Positions 45,390 to 58,535 of a DNA stretch of 60,000 nucleotides are shown here, in pieces. Location of the stretch: the NCBI GenBank assembly GCA_950295325.1, contig OX485803.1, forward strand, positions 53,833,554 through 53,893,553, read 5' to 3'. This DNA comes from Polytrichum commune. Its lineage: Eukaryota > Streptophyta > Polytrichopsida > Polytrichales > Polytrichaceae. The stretch's first letter is position 1; every line of letters starts with the position of its first letter. The notes beneath the pieces were generated by a model. It did no database searches and was not told where the DNA came from. It saw nothing but the letters and a program-made list of their open reading frames with translations. Both the position numbers and the translations under genes were made by a program.

Positions 45390-46110
45390 ATGGACTCCCA
45401 AAAGTTCATATCTATACCGGAGTTGTATAGAAGGTTGTAGATTTTAAGACATACAAAAGGTTACCACTACAGTAGAAGCAATGCTCTAACAAGACTGGGT
45501 TCAAAAACCAAGTATTCAACTTCTATGTTGAGGAAGATGGATAGCCGATGATGAAATACAAGAACAAGGCAACCAATGATACATGGCTTCATGTTGGGAA
45601 GGCTGTTAGAATGTGGGGGGAAGATGAAGACGGGAATCCATGCCTTCCAAGTGGAGATCCACTCCTAGTGCCATACAAGCACATGTGGCATGAAGAAGAA
45701 ATGAATATGGATGCAACAAACATGGAGAAAGAGGTATTCACAACATCTCAAGCCAACAATCAACGTGTTTTCATATTGGAGAATATTGAGAAACATATAG
45801 AAGTTTGGGAAGTTGGCATGGTTAGGAATGATTCATATGTGTTGGCAAATGACATGATACATGGACTATTGGAAGACCATTTTGGTGGAATCGCAAGAAT
45901 CCATTCCTACTCAGCCCATTGAACTTTTGGAAGGGTTTTGGCCAGCATGGGAGTGGAGGGATCTTCATGGGAGGACAAAGAGCAATAGGGTGTATGGGAA
46001 AATAGACACCACAACTGAAGATGAATAAGAGGCATCTTATTGTAGTGTGGCAAAAGAGGAATGCGAGCTTGCATTTAACCTTTGGCATGACATACCTGTG
46101 GAGACTTAGT
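45390..46110 (+). pseudogene. Decayed reading frame of unknown family
   Basis: One frame reads KVVDFKTYKRLPLQ, stop, KQCSNKTGFKNQVFNFYVEE DG, stop, PMMKYKNKATNDTWLHVGKA and on to 45922. The text then continues in another frame as PIELLEGFWPAWEWRDLHGR and TKSNRVYGKIDTTTEDE. Both internal stops are TAG where CAG would restore Gln. This looks like an old protein-coding sequence of about 230 residues, probably from a mobile element, but I do not recognise it. Confidence 0.4.
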
Positions 46111-47860
46111 TCTTGTGAGACAAGGTTGTAACAAAAAATCAATGCGGGTAGGGAGAGCGTCGATAATGGTGAAGCGCGAAACAACATCGCCATTGTATGT
46201 CCAAGGGGCGGACTTTGCATTAGAAACCTAAATGACGTGTGTGGGTCACTATGAAATTAAAACCATTATATACAAGAAGTTTGCAAAGAAAACAAGTGTA
46301 TACGTACTAATGGCATGCTAGAAATAGGGCTCATGTATTTCTGTTGAGCTTTTAAATTTATTGTGATAAATGCTTGAACTACATATGCAAAATATAAGTT
46401 ATAAATTTAATATTCCTTTATTACATGTAAAATGCATGTCATTTTTTAATGACTAAGTCATTGAACATTCTTTTCATTTATAGCATGTAATTCAATGATT
46501 GAATCAAACAAACAAAACACAAGAGCATAATAACTTAGCCACAATCTGGAGAGCAAAATGTAAGGAAACCCATGAGCACTCCAAGAGCCTCTAGCTTGTC
46601 CTAGAACCCAAATGTGAAGCCTAACAATAATGGACTAGAGAGTCATTCATAACTTTTTTTATATAACAACAATGGATGAATGTGAATTGGATGAAACTAA
46701 CACAGTTATTGTCAACAAAATTTCTAAACCTTAGGGCCCCCTTTTGTACATCTACCTTTACTTCAAAAAAATTAATAACCTCCTTAATTGTACACACTAT
46801 TAAAAATCAATACCTCTCCCTTATGTATAGTATGTACGATAATGCCTCAAATAATACCCCTTCTTAAACTCATGTTACTTTGTGCGAAGTATGAAAAGTC
46901 CACCCCCAAGATTGTAAGACCAATTCAAGATATAATGGTGGGAACCCTTACGAAAGGGAAGGGCTTCAAAGAGTGCATTGTACAAAGACTTTGGGAAGAA
47001 ACAATGGAAGAGACCCGGGTAGGGCACTTGCGAAATTTTATTAAACCATGTGAGAAAGAATGTAGGGTATTTTTTATTCATTTGTGAGAAAATTTATACA
47101 ATTCTTCGATATAATGAAGCACGTCTTCAATTACAAAGTTGTGTGTATAAAAAAATAAGGGTACCATATAATGCATCAATTTATCTGATTCTTTCAATCT
47201 AAAATAGGGTTGGGAATAGTAGGCAGAGAAAAAAATATTGAGGCAGAGGTATACAATGCATTTTATGGTGGTCAATGGATGAAAAACTATCCATTTTCAA
47301 TCCAAATTCCCGAATGAAAAATTTGGATGACGAGGGTTTTGGTGTTCTTTGCTTTGTGCGTTGTATCTTTGATTTTTGCCTAGGGTTGCTTGTGCCAATG
47401 CAGCGCTGCTTGTGAGGCAGGATTTGCTTGCTTCAAGTTTGTTTGATTTGAACATTGTTTGATGTATGTTTTGGAACAATAGGAGGTCTTAATAATGCTT
47501 CAAGTTTTTATGTTTTGGTACATTGTTTGATGTCTTCAGTTTAGACATGGTTTATTGAATTTTCACTACAAACTTTCAAGAGTCCTATGATTCGTCATTC
47601 ATGGGGTCAAATATAAAAATTATAAGGAACATAGGGTACTAGAAACTAGTTCACTTGCGACTTTATAAATACAAATAGGATCATCTAAAATGACAAAATT
47701 TAGATTTATCTGTACTGATAAGGTGTAAAGAATTCCAATTTTTTAGATAAATAGCCCCATGATAAATACCCTTCTGTCGCAGATGGGTTATTAAATACAT
47801 GTATGAGTGCCCTACCCGGGGGAAGAAAACAATACCACTTGCCAAATACATAAAATCACA

Positions 47861-48274
47861 GGGAGGTCACTCCATTGTAAAGTTGAACAACCACATGCGA
47901 ACACTTTACATGTAAAAAGTCTTACTTTTTACATAAAGCATCACCAAAATGGGTCAAAATTTTATAATTTTTTTTCATATGTAGATATACACGGTAATTA
48001 TAACATAGTTAAAAAAATGATAACTAAATTTGATGATTTTTTTTTTAGTAAAACATATTGTTTCTAACTAGAATGACGCAGAATTGAACTAAAAATTTAC
48101 TAAAAAAAGAGAAAATGACTAAAAATTTCAAAAAAATATACAAAAGATACTATCAATGGTTATGTATAAGTAAAAAGATATCATAAATTTTAAAATTATC
48201 TATGGCATGTAATATAGGGGTAGCAAACTTTGTTTGCACGTGGTGTTCAACTTGACAATGGAGTAACCTCCCCG
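47861..48274. repeat. Fold-back (MITE-like) inverted repeat
   Basis: The left arm, GGGAGGTCACTCCATTGTAA then AGTTGAACAACCACATGCG, is matched on the other strand by GGGGAGGTTACTCCATTGTC then AAGTTGAACACCACGTGC at 48231-48274. Weaker similarity extends outward on both sides. The arms are about 325 bp apart. No target duplication was identified. Confidence 0.65.
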
Positions 48275-49544
48275 TGCATACAATGAAGTAGTGTTGTGTA
48301 CACAAAATGAGGCAAAAAGGAAGGCCATAAAGCACATGTCATTTCCGAGAAGGTGGCATTGCACACTATAGAGGCACTAGGCTGCTATAGTGCAAGGTGG
48401 TTGATTCCAACGTACATTTGTAGCTTCCTACCATAGGCACAATGTTGTTAGGAGTTGAATATATGCACACACAACATGCGTTGATGTTGGCACATAGAGT
48501 GTTGGACTTTGTAGCGATGGATCCCACGAAACTCCCTGGTATAGATGTCATGCGTTGACACACACACAACATGCATTTAGCATACTAGACACAAACTGTG
48601 TTCAAACTATATTCAAAATGAACAACGTGTTATCCATGTTTCGTTAAAATTAGTATGGAAAACATCATTTGGATATGGTCTAAAGTCATGGTCGTCACAA
48701 ATGAAATACATGCATTACAAGGCCTAAGAAACAATGACACGTTCTTGATACCAATTTTATCCCCACGTATTGCATGCCAACAATATGGACACAGAGTGGC
48801 ATTGCAAATATTGCCAATGTTGTCATTGTAGAACCAACTTTTGTCAAAAGTTTAATTGGACTTTCTAGACTATTATAATGCACAACATATAGGGACATGG
48901 CAAGTTGGCAACCCAAGGGTGTTGGTTAATTTCTATGATGGGATCTGGATAACTTGGCATACCCACCATCACATGTTTGGTAGAGGCACCTATTCTTGAT
49001 AAGGATCCCATTGGCAGTATATAGGGTACCGGAATTTCGATCAGGTTGGGATTGAATTTCAATTAGGTTGGGATTAAATTTTGATCAACCCATAATTAAT
49101 AATGCTATGACACATGTCCTAGTTTTGAGTGCTGAAGTGAGGAGGAATGAGTGGTTCAAATGAGCCGTTATGGCAAACTCTAGACATTAGTAATATGTTC
49201 GGGCCAACTTTTGGCTTCAAAAATTCAAAGTAATTTCAACTTAAGAAGTAATATAATATATATATATATATTTTTTTTTTACAGTCAACTTGATTTCTAT
49301 CTTCCTAGACGTAATAAATTTGCACCACCTTACACTTCTCCAAATCTGGTGCAAAATCACTTAAGTGATTGGTTATGGGTTCCTCTACTCTATATTGTAT
49401 CCGGCTAGTACCCTCGAGAAACCTCTAATATCTGCCGGTTTCCATAAGAACATGGTTGAATATCTGGCTAAAATCTACCAGACTCCTGGTTGATTTCCAT
49501 GAGGGGCTCATTCATGACCCATTACCCACCGAAGGGTTTTAATT

Positions 49545-49605
49545 GAACTCGTTATTTGGTGTTTTCAACCGGTTCATATGTAACTAATTGCCGGTTCTTC
49601 CTGTT
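49545..49605 (+). repeat. Repeat R2, partial copy
   Basis: CAACCGGTTCATATGTAACT then AATTGCCGGTTCTTCCTG matches the 3' part of the R2 copies at 53062 and 57533. Confidence 0.6.
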
Positions 49606-50684
49606 CATAATACCTTACATGGAGGTCCATGTATGGTATTATAAATGAGCAGATTTGGCAGTTAGTTACATATCTTACTCAAATATATACTGTGTTAACT
49701 AAAAAAATAGTGACTATACAAGGGTCACTTACGGTACAACACATATAAACCTAAAACAAACAGGTTCGTTAAACGGTTGTCAATGTACGACAGGGTAAGA
49801 TGTTCTCAGATTTGCATTCTAAAATAAAAAAACGTGATACATTTTTAGAGTTCCTAACTACCTCATAATCAGTGTTTGTTTTAGCTAGGCTCACTTACCT
49901 TACTATGCTGGAAGTACTGCTTGAGTCTTCTTTGCGGTTATCTGTGCATGAATGCACATGGAACGATATTCCCGCAAATCCAATGTAAAACTGCTTCTTC
50001 CAAGATGCCAAATGAGTTATTATGTGGGTCCGGAACACATCGGTAAGTCAGCGGTCCTCGTGATCTGGGCTACAGTTTCAGAATATATAGTGTGCTGGAA
50101 GCTGTGAGTTGACTTGATTGAAGCTGACAAAAAGTTGAGCTGGATGGCGTAGCCAAATATCAGGGCAATATTGATTCTCTCCTCTTTTGTCAGCCTGATA
50201 CCAACCATGTCAAATTGAAAAAGATCACAAATCGCCTTCCCTCGGTGAGGGCGCGTCTTTTCCTTAAGTTTGGTTTTATTCATTTGGCGTTGGCTGGGTT
50301 GGCCTTCTGTCTCAAAAAAGAAAAGAAAAAAGATCACAAACAGAATTGCAGATGAAGGAATTTATCGAATCAATTAAATTGATCATAATTAGTTAAATTA
50401 ATGATCTGGGTATTAATTAAATACCCGGTTTTAAAAGAGGAGGATTTAACATGGAGGAGGAGGTTAGTAGGTGGGCTCGGATTTGAGATGATGGGAATAG
50501 CTACATTAAATATATTACCAACTAGTGAGGGTGATACTAATTCAAGTACACACGCACAATCTAGCCAAATCTCAAAGTTACCGAGGGCTTAATTTTAAAA
50601 CTGAGTGACATTAAATTCATGAATACATGCTCATTTACCTTAAAATTCATGAAAATTAGTGCGTGGCACATGCTTGTTAGTGAT

Positions 50685-50825
50685 TAGTGCCAAGTCCTGG
50701 TACTTTCATTTAAAGGTGCCAAATGCCGGTACTTAATGAATAATGCCAAGTACCAATACTTAGTGAATAATGCCAAGTGCCGGTACTTTAAATGAATAAT
50801 GCCAAGTGCCCTGATGAACAATGCT
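50685..50825. repeat. Minisatellite of about 30 bp, 4-5 copies
   Basis: The unit is AATGCCAAGTGCCGGTACTT followed by TAAATGAAT, with variants CCTGGTACTTTCATTT and CCAATACTTAGTG. Confidence 0.85.
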
Positions 50826-51159
50826 TCCTATATCTTTTGGTGACAATGATTTCATAGCATAAAGGAATTTAATATCACCTTCACTAATCTCCCACCCTCA
50901 CTAATTGGTATAGTTAGTTTAGTTGACACATATGAACCCTACCCCATCGGATTCCCTCTACATGTGGACGGACGGGTGTGTCCTTACTCACACCAGAATA
51001 TGGTGGGCAAGTGGCCTACGTGAAAACTCATAGCCTACTCACACTTACTTGGTGTGGATTTGGGCGAACCAACCCATACACTCGTTCCTAGTTGGATGCC
51101 TAAACCCTTGCTTCCAAGGAAGTAGTGTACAGGTTGGTTCGTCCCAGCCCTTGGTGTGG

Positions 51160-51246
51160 GCCACCAGCGAACGGTTTCTACCAACATTTTTAGCTCCAAT
51201 TTGGCCAGGATGTAATTGGTGGTGGTAGAAACCGTTCAGTGGTGAC
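51160..51246. repeat. Inverted repeat with 15-bp perfect arms
   Basis: GAACGGTTTCTACCA (51169-51183) pairs with TGGTAGAAACCGTTC (51223-51237). Imperfect pairing extends outward (CCACCAGC/CAGTGGTGA). Confidence 0.85.
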
Positions 51247-53061
51247 CCTCAGCAGTAAGTGCGGTGGGCTATCACCCTAAAGCTGTACATTGTGTGTGCG
51301 GGGGCGTGTATGAAGCAAGGGCCAGGAGGTCGAGGAAGGTTGCATTGGGACAGGGGTTATGCGGAGGTCTCTACGTCACTGATGAAGACGGCAACATTGC
51401 ATGTGGAGGCGCTAGGAAACAGGCGGCCTAATCTCGCGGCTGCATCCCCTCCCAAATCCCACTCCCCTCATGTTCACAGCCTGTCGGGCCGGCCTCACTC
51501 AACCGCTCCCTGAATCTGGATGAATCTGAATGTTCAATTCAACCTTGAAATGGGTACCGCAGTGCCGGGGACGATGCAGAGGGAACTGCAAGGGAAGTGA
51601 GGGTGGAGGTCAACCAGGATCACATGCGGCTACCATGTGGGACTCCTCATGGACATGATGAAGCTACGCAGAAACTAAATACAGCCAAGTCCTTTCCGAT
51701 CCAGCTAGTAACTTCTCCAATGCGGTACCCGCGCACTTTGACATATTGTCACCCGAATGAAGATGAAGAAGCTGCAGGCACAGCGACTCGATGATTTTTG
51801 AATCGTATGCCAAAGAAAGAAAGGAAAGAGAGACAGTCACTTCAAACGAGTGCGCAAATTCACATTAATAAAAAAAATTCACGCCCAACATACAGCTGCA
51901 CAATCTCCCACGTCGTTGTGAAGATCATCTGCAACGGATTCAACGCATCATCTTATTATACGTTTAAACCTTTCCTTGAGATATTCAGATTAGGTGTAAA
52001 GTCGATGCCATTCAAGCTGCTAATTCCTTCTCGTCCTCCTCTAAAGTTCGGCGAACTTGTTGACATGCAAGGCTAGTAGGGGCTCATCACAACTTTACGA
52101 CCTGCGATTGATTCATCAGACATGATGCCTAAATTACATACTCAATAGTTTTGAGTTTCCACATACTCCTCAAACAAACTTCCCTCATCTTTTCGATCAC
52201 ATCCCTGCTCAGGTGGGACGGCCACGTGCACCAGCAGATGGACAGGGACAATATATATATATATATGTATGTATGTATTTTATGTATTTTGAATTTTTTA
52301 AAAGAATCTGAGGTTGCATCCAGTTTGCAAGAAATAATTTCATGATTTATGTGTACTCTTCAGTACCCAGGTAGTACTTAAGCCGTTAAATTTTGGTGAA
52401 CATAGGTATTAATGCCGTATGACGAAGAATCTGAGCCGCATCCAATTCTCGATTGCAACTGGCTACCGCGTGTTCTTGCAGTACTAGTGGCAATGATCAT
52501 TGGATGAGGACCAGGAAGGGACTTGCAGCAGCTACAGCTATGGACACCCAGATGCTCATGGCAGGATGTTGTGCATAAGGCAATGTAATTTCGTACTGTT
52601 CCTAAAATTACATTTAATACCGTGATCATTTCACTTTACAAAGTGATCGATTAACTTTCCCACATTTAGCAAATCGGACACATACCATCTTTTGCAGGCA
52701 TCTCGAGTGAAATGAGGCACTCCGATTATGTGGTACTGTAGGATCCTTGACCTTTATGGGCATGAATTTTCTCACGAATTTTAACCGACGAGTCTGAGCC
52801 ACATTTAGTAAAATCTTAGTGCCTGAATAATGTTAAAAATTACCCTGCAGCAGATTTGACCAGCTTTTACGTCATGGCAGGAACGAAGCTTAGTTTGTGT
52901 CAGAGATCGGTAAAGGAGCTTACAAGCTGCTGTCGCGACAGTACACAAAATGCACCCACCCATGCACATGTATATATTGAATCAGAAATTTTGATCAGAG
53001 TACCAGCTGCATTGTTCTGGACCTCCTGTTCAAGCTCTTTCCTCGTTACAGAAGGGTCATC

Positions 53062-53275
53062 AGTGTGTGGGGAGAGATTGGGCTTAATCGATCGAAATCC
53101 AAGTGTTTCGAAGTGCAACCGGTAACATGTTGATATCTTTCGGTATTCCTTAATTTTATGGTATATTCGATAGATTCTTCTAAATTGATCTGCGATTTGC
53201 CTAAAGTCTTGAACTTAAACCGGTCATTTCTCAAACTCAACCGGCCCAACTGTGGTGTCGGTGGGATCTCCTCGT
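53062..53275 (+). repeat. Repeat R2, copy upstream of the oxidase gene
   Basis: Shares with 57533-57755, in the same order and orientation: GGGGAGA..TTGGGC.TAATCG, GCAACCGGT.ACATGTTGA, TTC.ATA.ATTC.TCTAAA.TGATC, CTGAAGTCT-type block, and TTCTCAAACTCAACCGG.CC followed by a GATCTCC.CG end. Confidence 0.8.
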
Positions 53276-54278
53276 TCGCAGAGGGTGATTGTAGAGATGT
53301 CAACCGAAAGCCATAGTACATATGTGACATGCATTTTTTCACTACAACATATCATGTACTTTTCATGACGAAACAGCTAGTCGAGGGCATGATACATTTG
53401 ATCACATCTAGAGGTCTGCGCAAGCTAATCACCTTACCACGAGCCTGCTTATTTTTCTCAGAAAAACGTTGTTTCATTTTTTAGGCTTCAAGCTACATAA
53501 AAAGGCTGTTTGGAGCGTATTCTATTTGGACATGTGGCTAGTCCATATATTCTGCTCCTGAGAAGTTGGAGGTGAAAAATAGAGTCATCTTTTGGGCATG
53601 GAATCTGGGTCCTAATAGGGAAACGAACTAATATTACGAGGACGGGAGAACCTCTACATAAGACGTCTGGATTATGAAATGAGGAATTCAAAAGGTTTAT
53701 CCTCTTTCCCCCCTCTGCAGGTTGCAGGAAGCTTGAGAGTGTACTTCATCTGGATGTGAACTATCGACGCTTCTGCATGCTCTAGGTATATTGTTTGGTT
53801 TCAGTGCTCTTCTATAGTACTTGTATTAGTAGAAAATTATTGAGGAAGACCTTACAGTTGGAATATTAAGCTGGTGGCTGCAGCACCTCCCCGGCAGCTC
53901 GAGATAGGTCCCGAAGTTACTTAGACCTAAATGCAAAACTCAGGTCATGGTCCACATGTTTTCATGCAACTTAGTACATCGAAGCTCTATTTCCAATTTC
54001 TATGTTTTTGTCCAACTTATATATTAGTTGCATGCTGTGTATGGCGATTTCAAAAGATTATACTGTTGTCATGGTTGACATGCAGCAACATGAGGAATAG
54101 TACTTCTAGATGAGACCGGCTGGATCCATTTTACATTTTTGCTTTGTTTCAGCTTTCCAAAATGTGACGGTTTATCAAATTTTGATCCGTGGCGATGATA
54201 TCTGTAGGGACGACACTCAATTTCCGGAGCACCAGAGTTCATACATTCTGGTGTGCTCGGTAGGGAAGTGATCCAAAC

Positions 54279-57200
54279 ATGGGCTATGCGGTGCTGCAAT
54301 TCAATCTTGCTGCTCTCAGCGTCCTCGTTGCAGTATGGCATTTCCAAGCAAGAGCAGCATTGGCACAAGATTCTATTTGCCAGAATCTAGATCCGTCGCC
54401 AACTTTGACGCCATTCGTCGATGCACTTCCGATACCCCCGTCGATCACTTTAACATCAGCGGCAGTCACCCTTGGTGCCTACAAGATAACTCAGGTAGAT
54501 CATACAAATTAGAACCATCAAGGTGCCAGGCTGACGTATGTAAGCAATACAATGAATTTAGGCGGGCCCTACACGAATTAGTCCGTTTACACGAAGTTCA
54601 GGATAATAGTATCAAAATTTGCTTTGCTTTTGTAATGTAGATATTCCGTTTTGTGTCCATTGGGAAAATTCAGACAACAACTAACTTCTAGCGCGTTATA
54701 TCTTCGGCATGTCCATGTCTGGATTTATCACAGAGGCCTTGAAGTTCACCTACCTGTGTCCTAGACATTTGGAACATTATTGGAACAAATCTGTTCCAAT
54801 TGTCAGCTAGGGCAGAGGTAGGTAGGTATACCATTTTTCACCAGTGGTACCATCTACAACTATATATCCTAGAAACTCGGCAGAGGTGACGAACTTCAGC
54901 GCCTTAGTGTAATATAACTCTAGAACCAGAAACCCATCCGTAACTAGTAGCAAAGATCAGTAGGTGATCCTTTTGAGCAAAGATTCATACACAGTTGTCA
55001 ATTGTATTTGTAGTGCTCGGCCTTATGCAATCCTTTTACCCAGTGAATATCTTTGTCACTATGATATTCTGATGATATAATTACTCAGGTTGGATCATTA
55101 TGTGCATGCTCACTGCCGATATGGATGAAAATCCATAAGATTTAATTTGCTGACGAACTTTTTCATGATGCACTGATCACTGCAGAAACTGCACAGAGAT
55201 TTAGCACCCACAACACTCTACGCCTACGGGCAAAGTGCAGCCACCGCGAGCTTCCCAGGTCCAACCTTGGAAGCTTCCCAAGGGACGGCCGCCAACGTGA
55301 ACTATGAGAACCACATTCCCGACGCCACCCATTTCCTTCCTCTCGACAGAACCATCCACTGGGCGAACCCCACTCTGGGAGGTGTCCCAACCGTGGTGCA
55401 CTTGCACGGCGCCGAGGTCCAGAGCTTCTTCGATGGCCACCCAGACGCTTGGTTCACCCAATACAACGAACACGGACGAGCTTACACTACGCAGAGCTAC
55501 ACGTACCCGAACTCGCAGAGGACCACCATGCTATGGTATCATGACCACACCGTGGGAATCACTCGCCTCAACGTCCTCGCCGGTCTCACAGGAATCTACT
55601 TCCTTCGATCTTCACAGGAGCAGCAACTCACCAACATATTCACGCCGGGAAAGTACGAGATTCCGTTCTTGATCAAAGATATGCAGTTCTGGGCCAACGG
55701 ATCCATCAACTTCCCCAACATTGGTGACAGCCCCACGAACCACCCTCAATGGTGCCCGGAGTATTTCGGCGACACAATCTTGGTGAACGGCAAAGCGTGG
55801 CCTTACCTAAACATAACCGCAAGGTGGTACAGGCTACGCTTACTCAACGGTGCCAACGCTCGCTTCTTCAACTTGACCCTCAGTAACCCTAATTTGAGCT
55901 TCATCAAGATAGGGACGGATGGAGGTTTCCTGGATCAACCGCAGACTGTATCTTCGCTCCTCATTGCTCCCGCCGAACGTATCGACTGCCTAATCGATTT
56001 CTCAAGTTTGCATCCTGGCGACACCGTCTTCGTCAACAACTCGGCTGCAGCGCCGTTCCCAAGCGGTAACCCTGCGTTCAGCCCCCCGCAGACGTCTTCG
56101 GTTGCGATGTTCAGGGTTGTCTCTCCACCTCGAAGTGACTTCGCTGCACAGAGCCAAAGCTCGGTGATGAACTCTGTGTCGAATGCGGTCGGCAACAACA
56201 ACAGCCCTACCATCAGCTACACCAATGCGCTTCACCGGTACCTGGTGTTGCAGGAGTTTGACGATGCTGCGGGTAACCCTGTGATGTCCACCCTGGGCAA
56301 CAAGACCTGGACGGATCCCGCTACCGAGCTGCCGAAGGAAGGGGCGGTGGAGGTCTGGGAGTTCATCAACACCACCCCTGATGCGCATCCTATCCACGTC
56401 CATCTCATCCAATTCACCGTTCTCAGCTCGCAGCCTTACGATGTCGCCGGGTACGTCTTTGCATTCATCGTGCCATTATCATGTCTTGAATGTGTAAAAA
56501 GTCGAGGTAAAAAGAGAATCATGAGAAAGGCTCTCCACCCAACCATACAGAAGGAAGCCACCTAAGCTGATGATCTTTCTCTCACTTGGTTGTTCATCTA
56601 ATCATCTAAAATGCTTAAGGTCACTTGAGACCTTTTGGTTGGAGCTACCTTAGACTCTTCATTTTCCAACAGAACGCCAGCTTCTGCATTGCTACTCTGC
56701 TCATCACTATTCTATAATCTGTCATTCAGATGAGCTGATCCACTGAAGAGAGATTAATTCTTTGACTTGCCATCACGTCTGGTGATGCAGATTCTCATTA
56801 TTGTAGCTAGACTCGCTGTAGATTTGACGTCTATGTCGAAGTTATTGCCAAGAATGAAAATCCTTGTATGTATAACAACGATCGAAGTTTTTGGGGGAAC
56901 GAATGCCTTGATAGGTTGATCAGTCATCGAATCCGTGCATCCAGTATATAATGAGGAAGGTCTGAAGATTTTACAAGATGTGTTGTGGATCACTCCACAG
57001 ACATCTGATCATATATTCAAACCTACAATCATCGGAAGTTTTTGTGATTGGACTAGATAACCAACGAGAGGAGGGAACGGCGAGTCATCCACCTATAAGT
57101 CAAGTAGGTTATAACCGGTCACTTATCCAAGTGGAGTGCACTTCCAACCCAACAACTCTCTTGTGCTTTTCTATTCATGCGAAGAATATTCCCTCTATAA

Positions 57201-58084
57201 TCTATAGTTCACATCCATGAACAGACTAGTTATGTTTCATAATATGCAAGAGTCGATCATGGATGATCGCAGTTGACATCCACTCTCCACTCACTACATG
57301 TACATGTAATCGGTAATCGATCAGCTCGTGGACACCATTTGAAAGTCATGGATGATATCACATCTCCATGGATCAAAAACTGTGACAAAATTTGATAAAT
57401 CTCCTGCTCTTAAACAAGCGACCCGTTAAAATATGACTAGAGACCGGGCTCTTCAAAAACTACAAATTAATCGTGATCAGGTCCTGAGAGATTTGACATT
57501 CATTCAAAAGCTGCTCAATTCCTAATCATCTTTCTGGGGAGAATTTTTGGGCATAATCGGTTGATATCCTAGCGCTTGCAAGTCCAACCGGTTACATGTT
57601 GACATCCTTCCGCTTTTCTATATTAAGTTGAGATATATTCCATAAATTCCTCTAAAGTGATCAGTAACTCTCCTGAAGTCTCGAATTTCAACCGGTTCTT
57701 CCTCAAACTCAACCGGTCCATTTGTAACTAACTGCCGGATCTCCCCGAGCATTGGTTTCCAGCGCGATCGATGATTAATGAAATATTTCATATTGGTTAA
57801 TGTGCAGATTCTTAGCCGGGACCTGCAATGTGAGCATCGCCTTTGGACAGCCCGGGAGTTGCTTCACAGGTCCTTCCCAGTCACCTTACATCTACCAAAC
57901 CGGGCACAAGGACACAGCCATCGTGTGGCCTGGATTCGTAACCCGCTACGGCATCCGATTCTCCACTGCGAGCGGGGCCAATTTCTCCTTCGACCCCGCA
58001 CTCGGCCCGGGCTATGTGTGGCATTGCCATATCCTGGACCATGAAGACAATGACATGATGCGCCCCTACAACGTCACCCATTAG
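54279..58084 (+). CDS. LPR: LPR-type secreted multicopper oxidase, 585 aa, three exons
   Basis: Exons 54279-54494, 55186-56450 and 57808-58084, introns 691 and 1,357 bp with GT-AG ends (CAG|GTAGAT...CTGCAG|AAA; GG|GTACGT...GTGCAG|A) and matching phases. Residues about 1-30 are a signal peptide ending near ARAALAQDS, so the product is secreted. Copper ligand motifs are all present: HLHG 144-147, WYHDH 189-193, HPIHVH 476-481, and HCHILDHEDNDMM starting at 566, giving a type 1 site of H476, C567, H572 and M577. YNEHGRAYTTQSYTYPNSQR and the HCHILDHED.D form are typical of the LOW PHOSPHATE ROOT/CotA-like group, whose Arabidopsis members are cell-wall ferroxidases acting in phosphate-iron sensing. 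I could not verify the acidic iron-binding residues by eye. Several N-glycosylation sites occur (NITA, NLTL, NVSI). Coding sequence is much more GC-rich than the surroundings. No defect is seen, and this is the one gene here that looks functional. A frame running on past 56450 into intron 2 is only a readthrough. Confidence 0.93.
57533..57755 (+). repeat. Repeat R2, copy inside oxidase intron 2
   Basis: Second full copy of the R2 repeat (compare 53062-53275), just before the acceptor of exon 3. Confidence 0.8.
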
Positions 58085-58535
58085 AAAATAAAAAAACATC
58101 AGACATGATACATACATCTAGTGGCCTGTGGGCATGCAGTGGACATCTCAACACACGGTATATTTACAGTTACAATTGATTCTTTTACATATTCATCATT
58201 GATTGATATACTTTAGTAGGGTTCACCCATGATGAGGTGTACCAAAATTGTATCACATGTCACCCTTTTTTTTACAGTCCTCGACACTCTTTTGAATAAT
58301 TATGATGCTTTTATGTTAAACTTCACATATTATAGTGAAGACTCAACAAAACATTGTCATCACATTTGACTAATGATTTGTGATTTTAATCAGTTTTGTT
58401 GTCTCAAACATGAGTCCGTGGAAAATTTAAGGACTCCGTTGTATTTACTAGTCCGGAGTGGTACAGTTTGACATGGTTGGACCCAACACTTGGTTCATCA
58501 ATAAGGTGTTGATGAGATCCATCATGACACTTATA
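58085..58535. other. 3' flank of the oxidase gene
   Basis: The stop is followed by AAATAAAAAAAC at about 58086, a possible early poly(A) signal context, then AT-rich DNA without further genes. Confidence 0.4.

Larger units (their letters stand above)
46111..54278. other. Long intergenic region upstream of the oxidase gene
   Basis: No supported gene. It contains a fold-back repeat, a minisatellite, a long inverted repeat and repeat R2 (listed separately), plus TA microsatellites near 49247-49271 and 52249-52267. Open frames of up to 105 codons lack any recognisable domain. A TATATATTA at about 54018 is the nearest TATA-like sequence to the oxidase start but is some 260 bp upstream. Confidence 0.45.

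Noticed and set aside
50020-50337. A 105-codon minus-strand frame
   Set aside because: No domain, no splice partner and composition like the flanks.
56451-56565. Extension of oxidase exon 2 into a longer reading frame
   Set aside because: A GTACGT donor at 56451 joins exactly in phase to exon 3, which carries the essential HCH copper motif.
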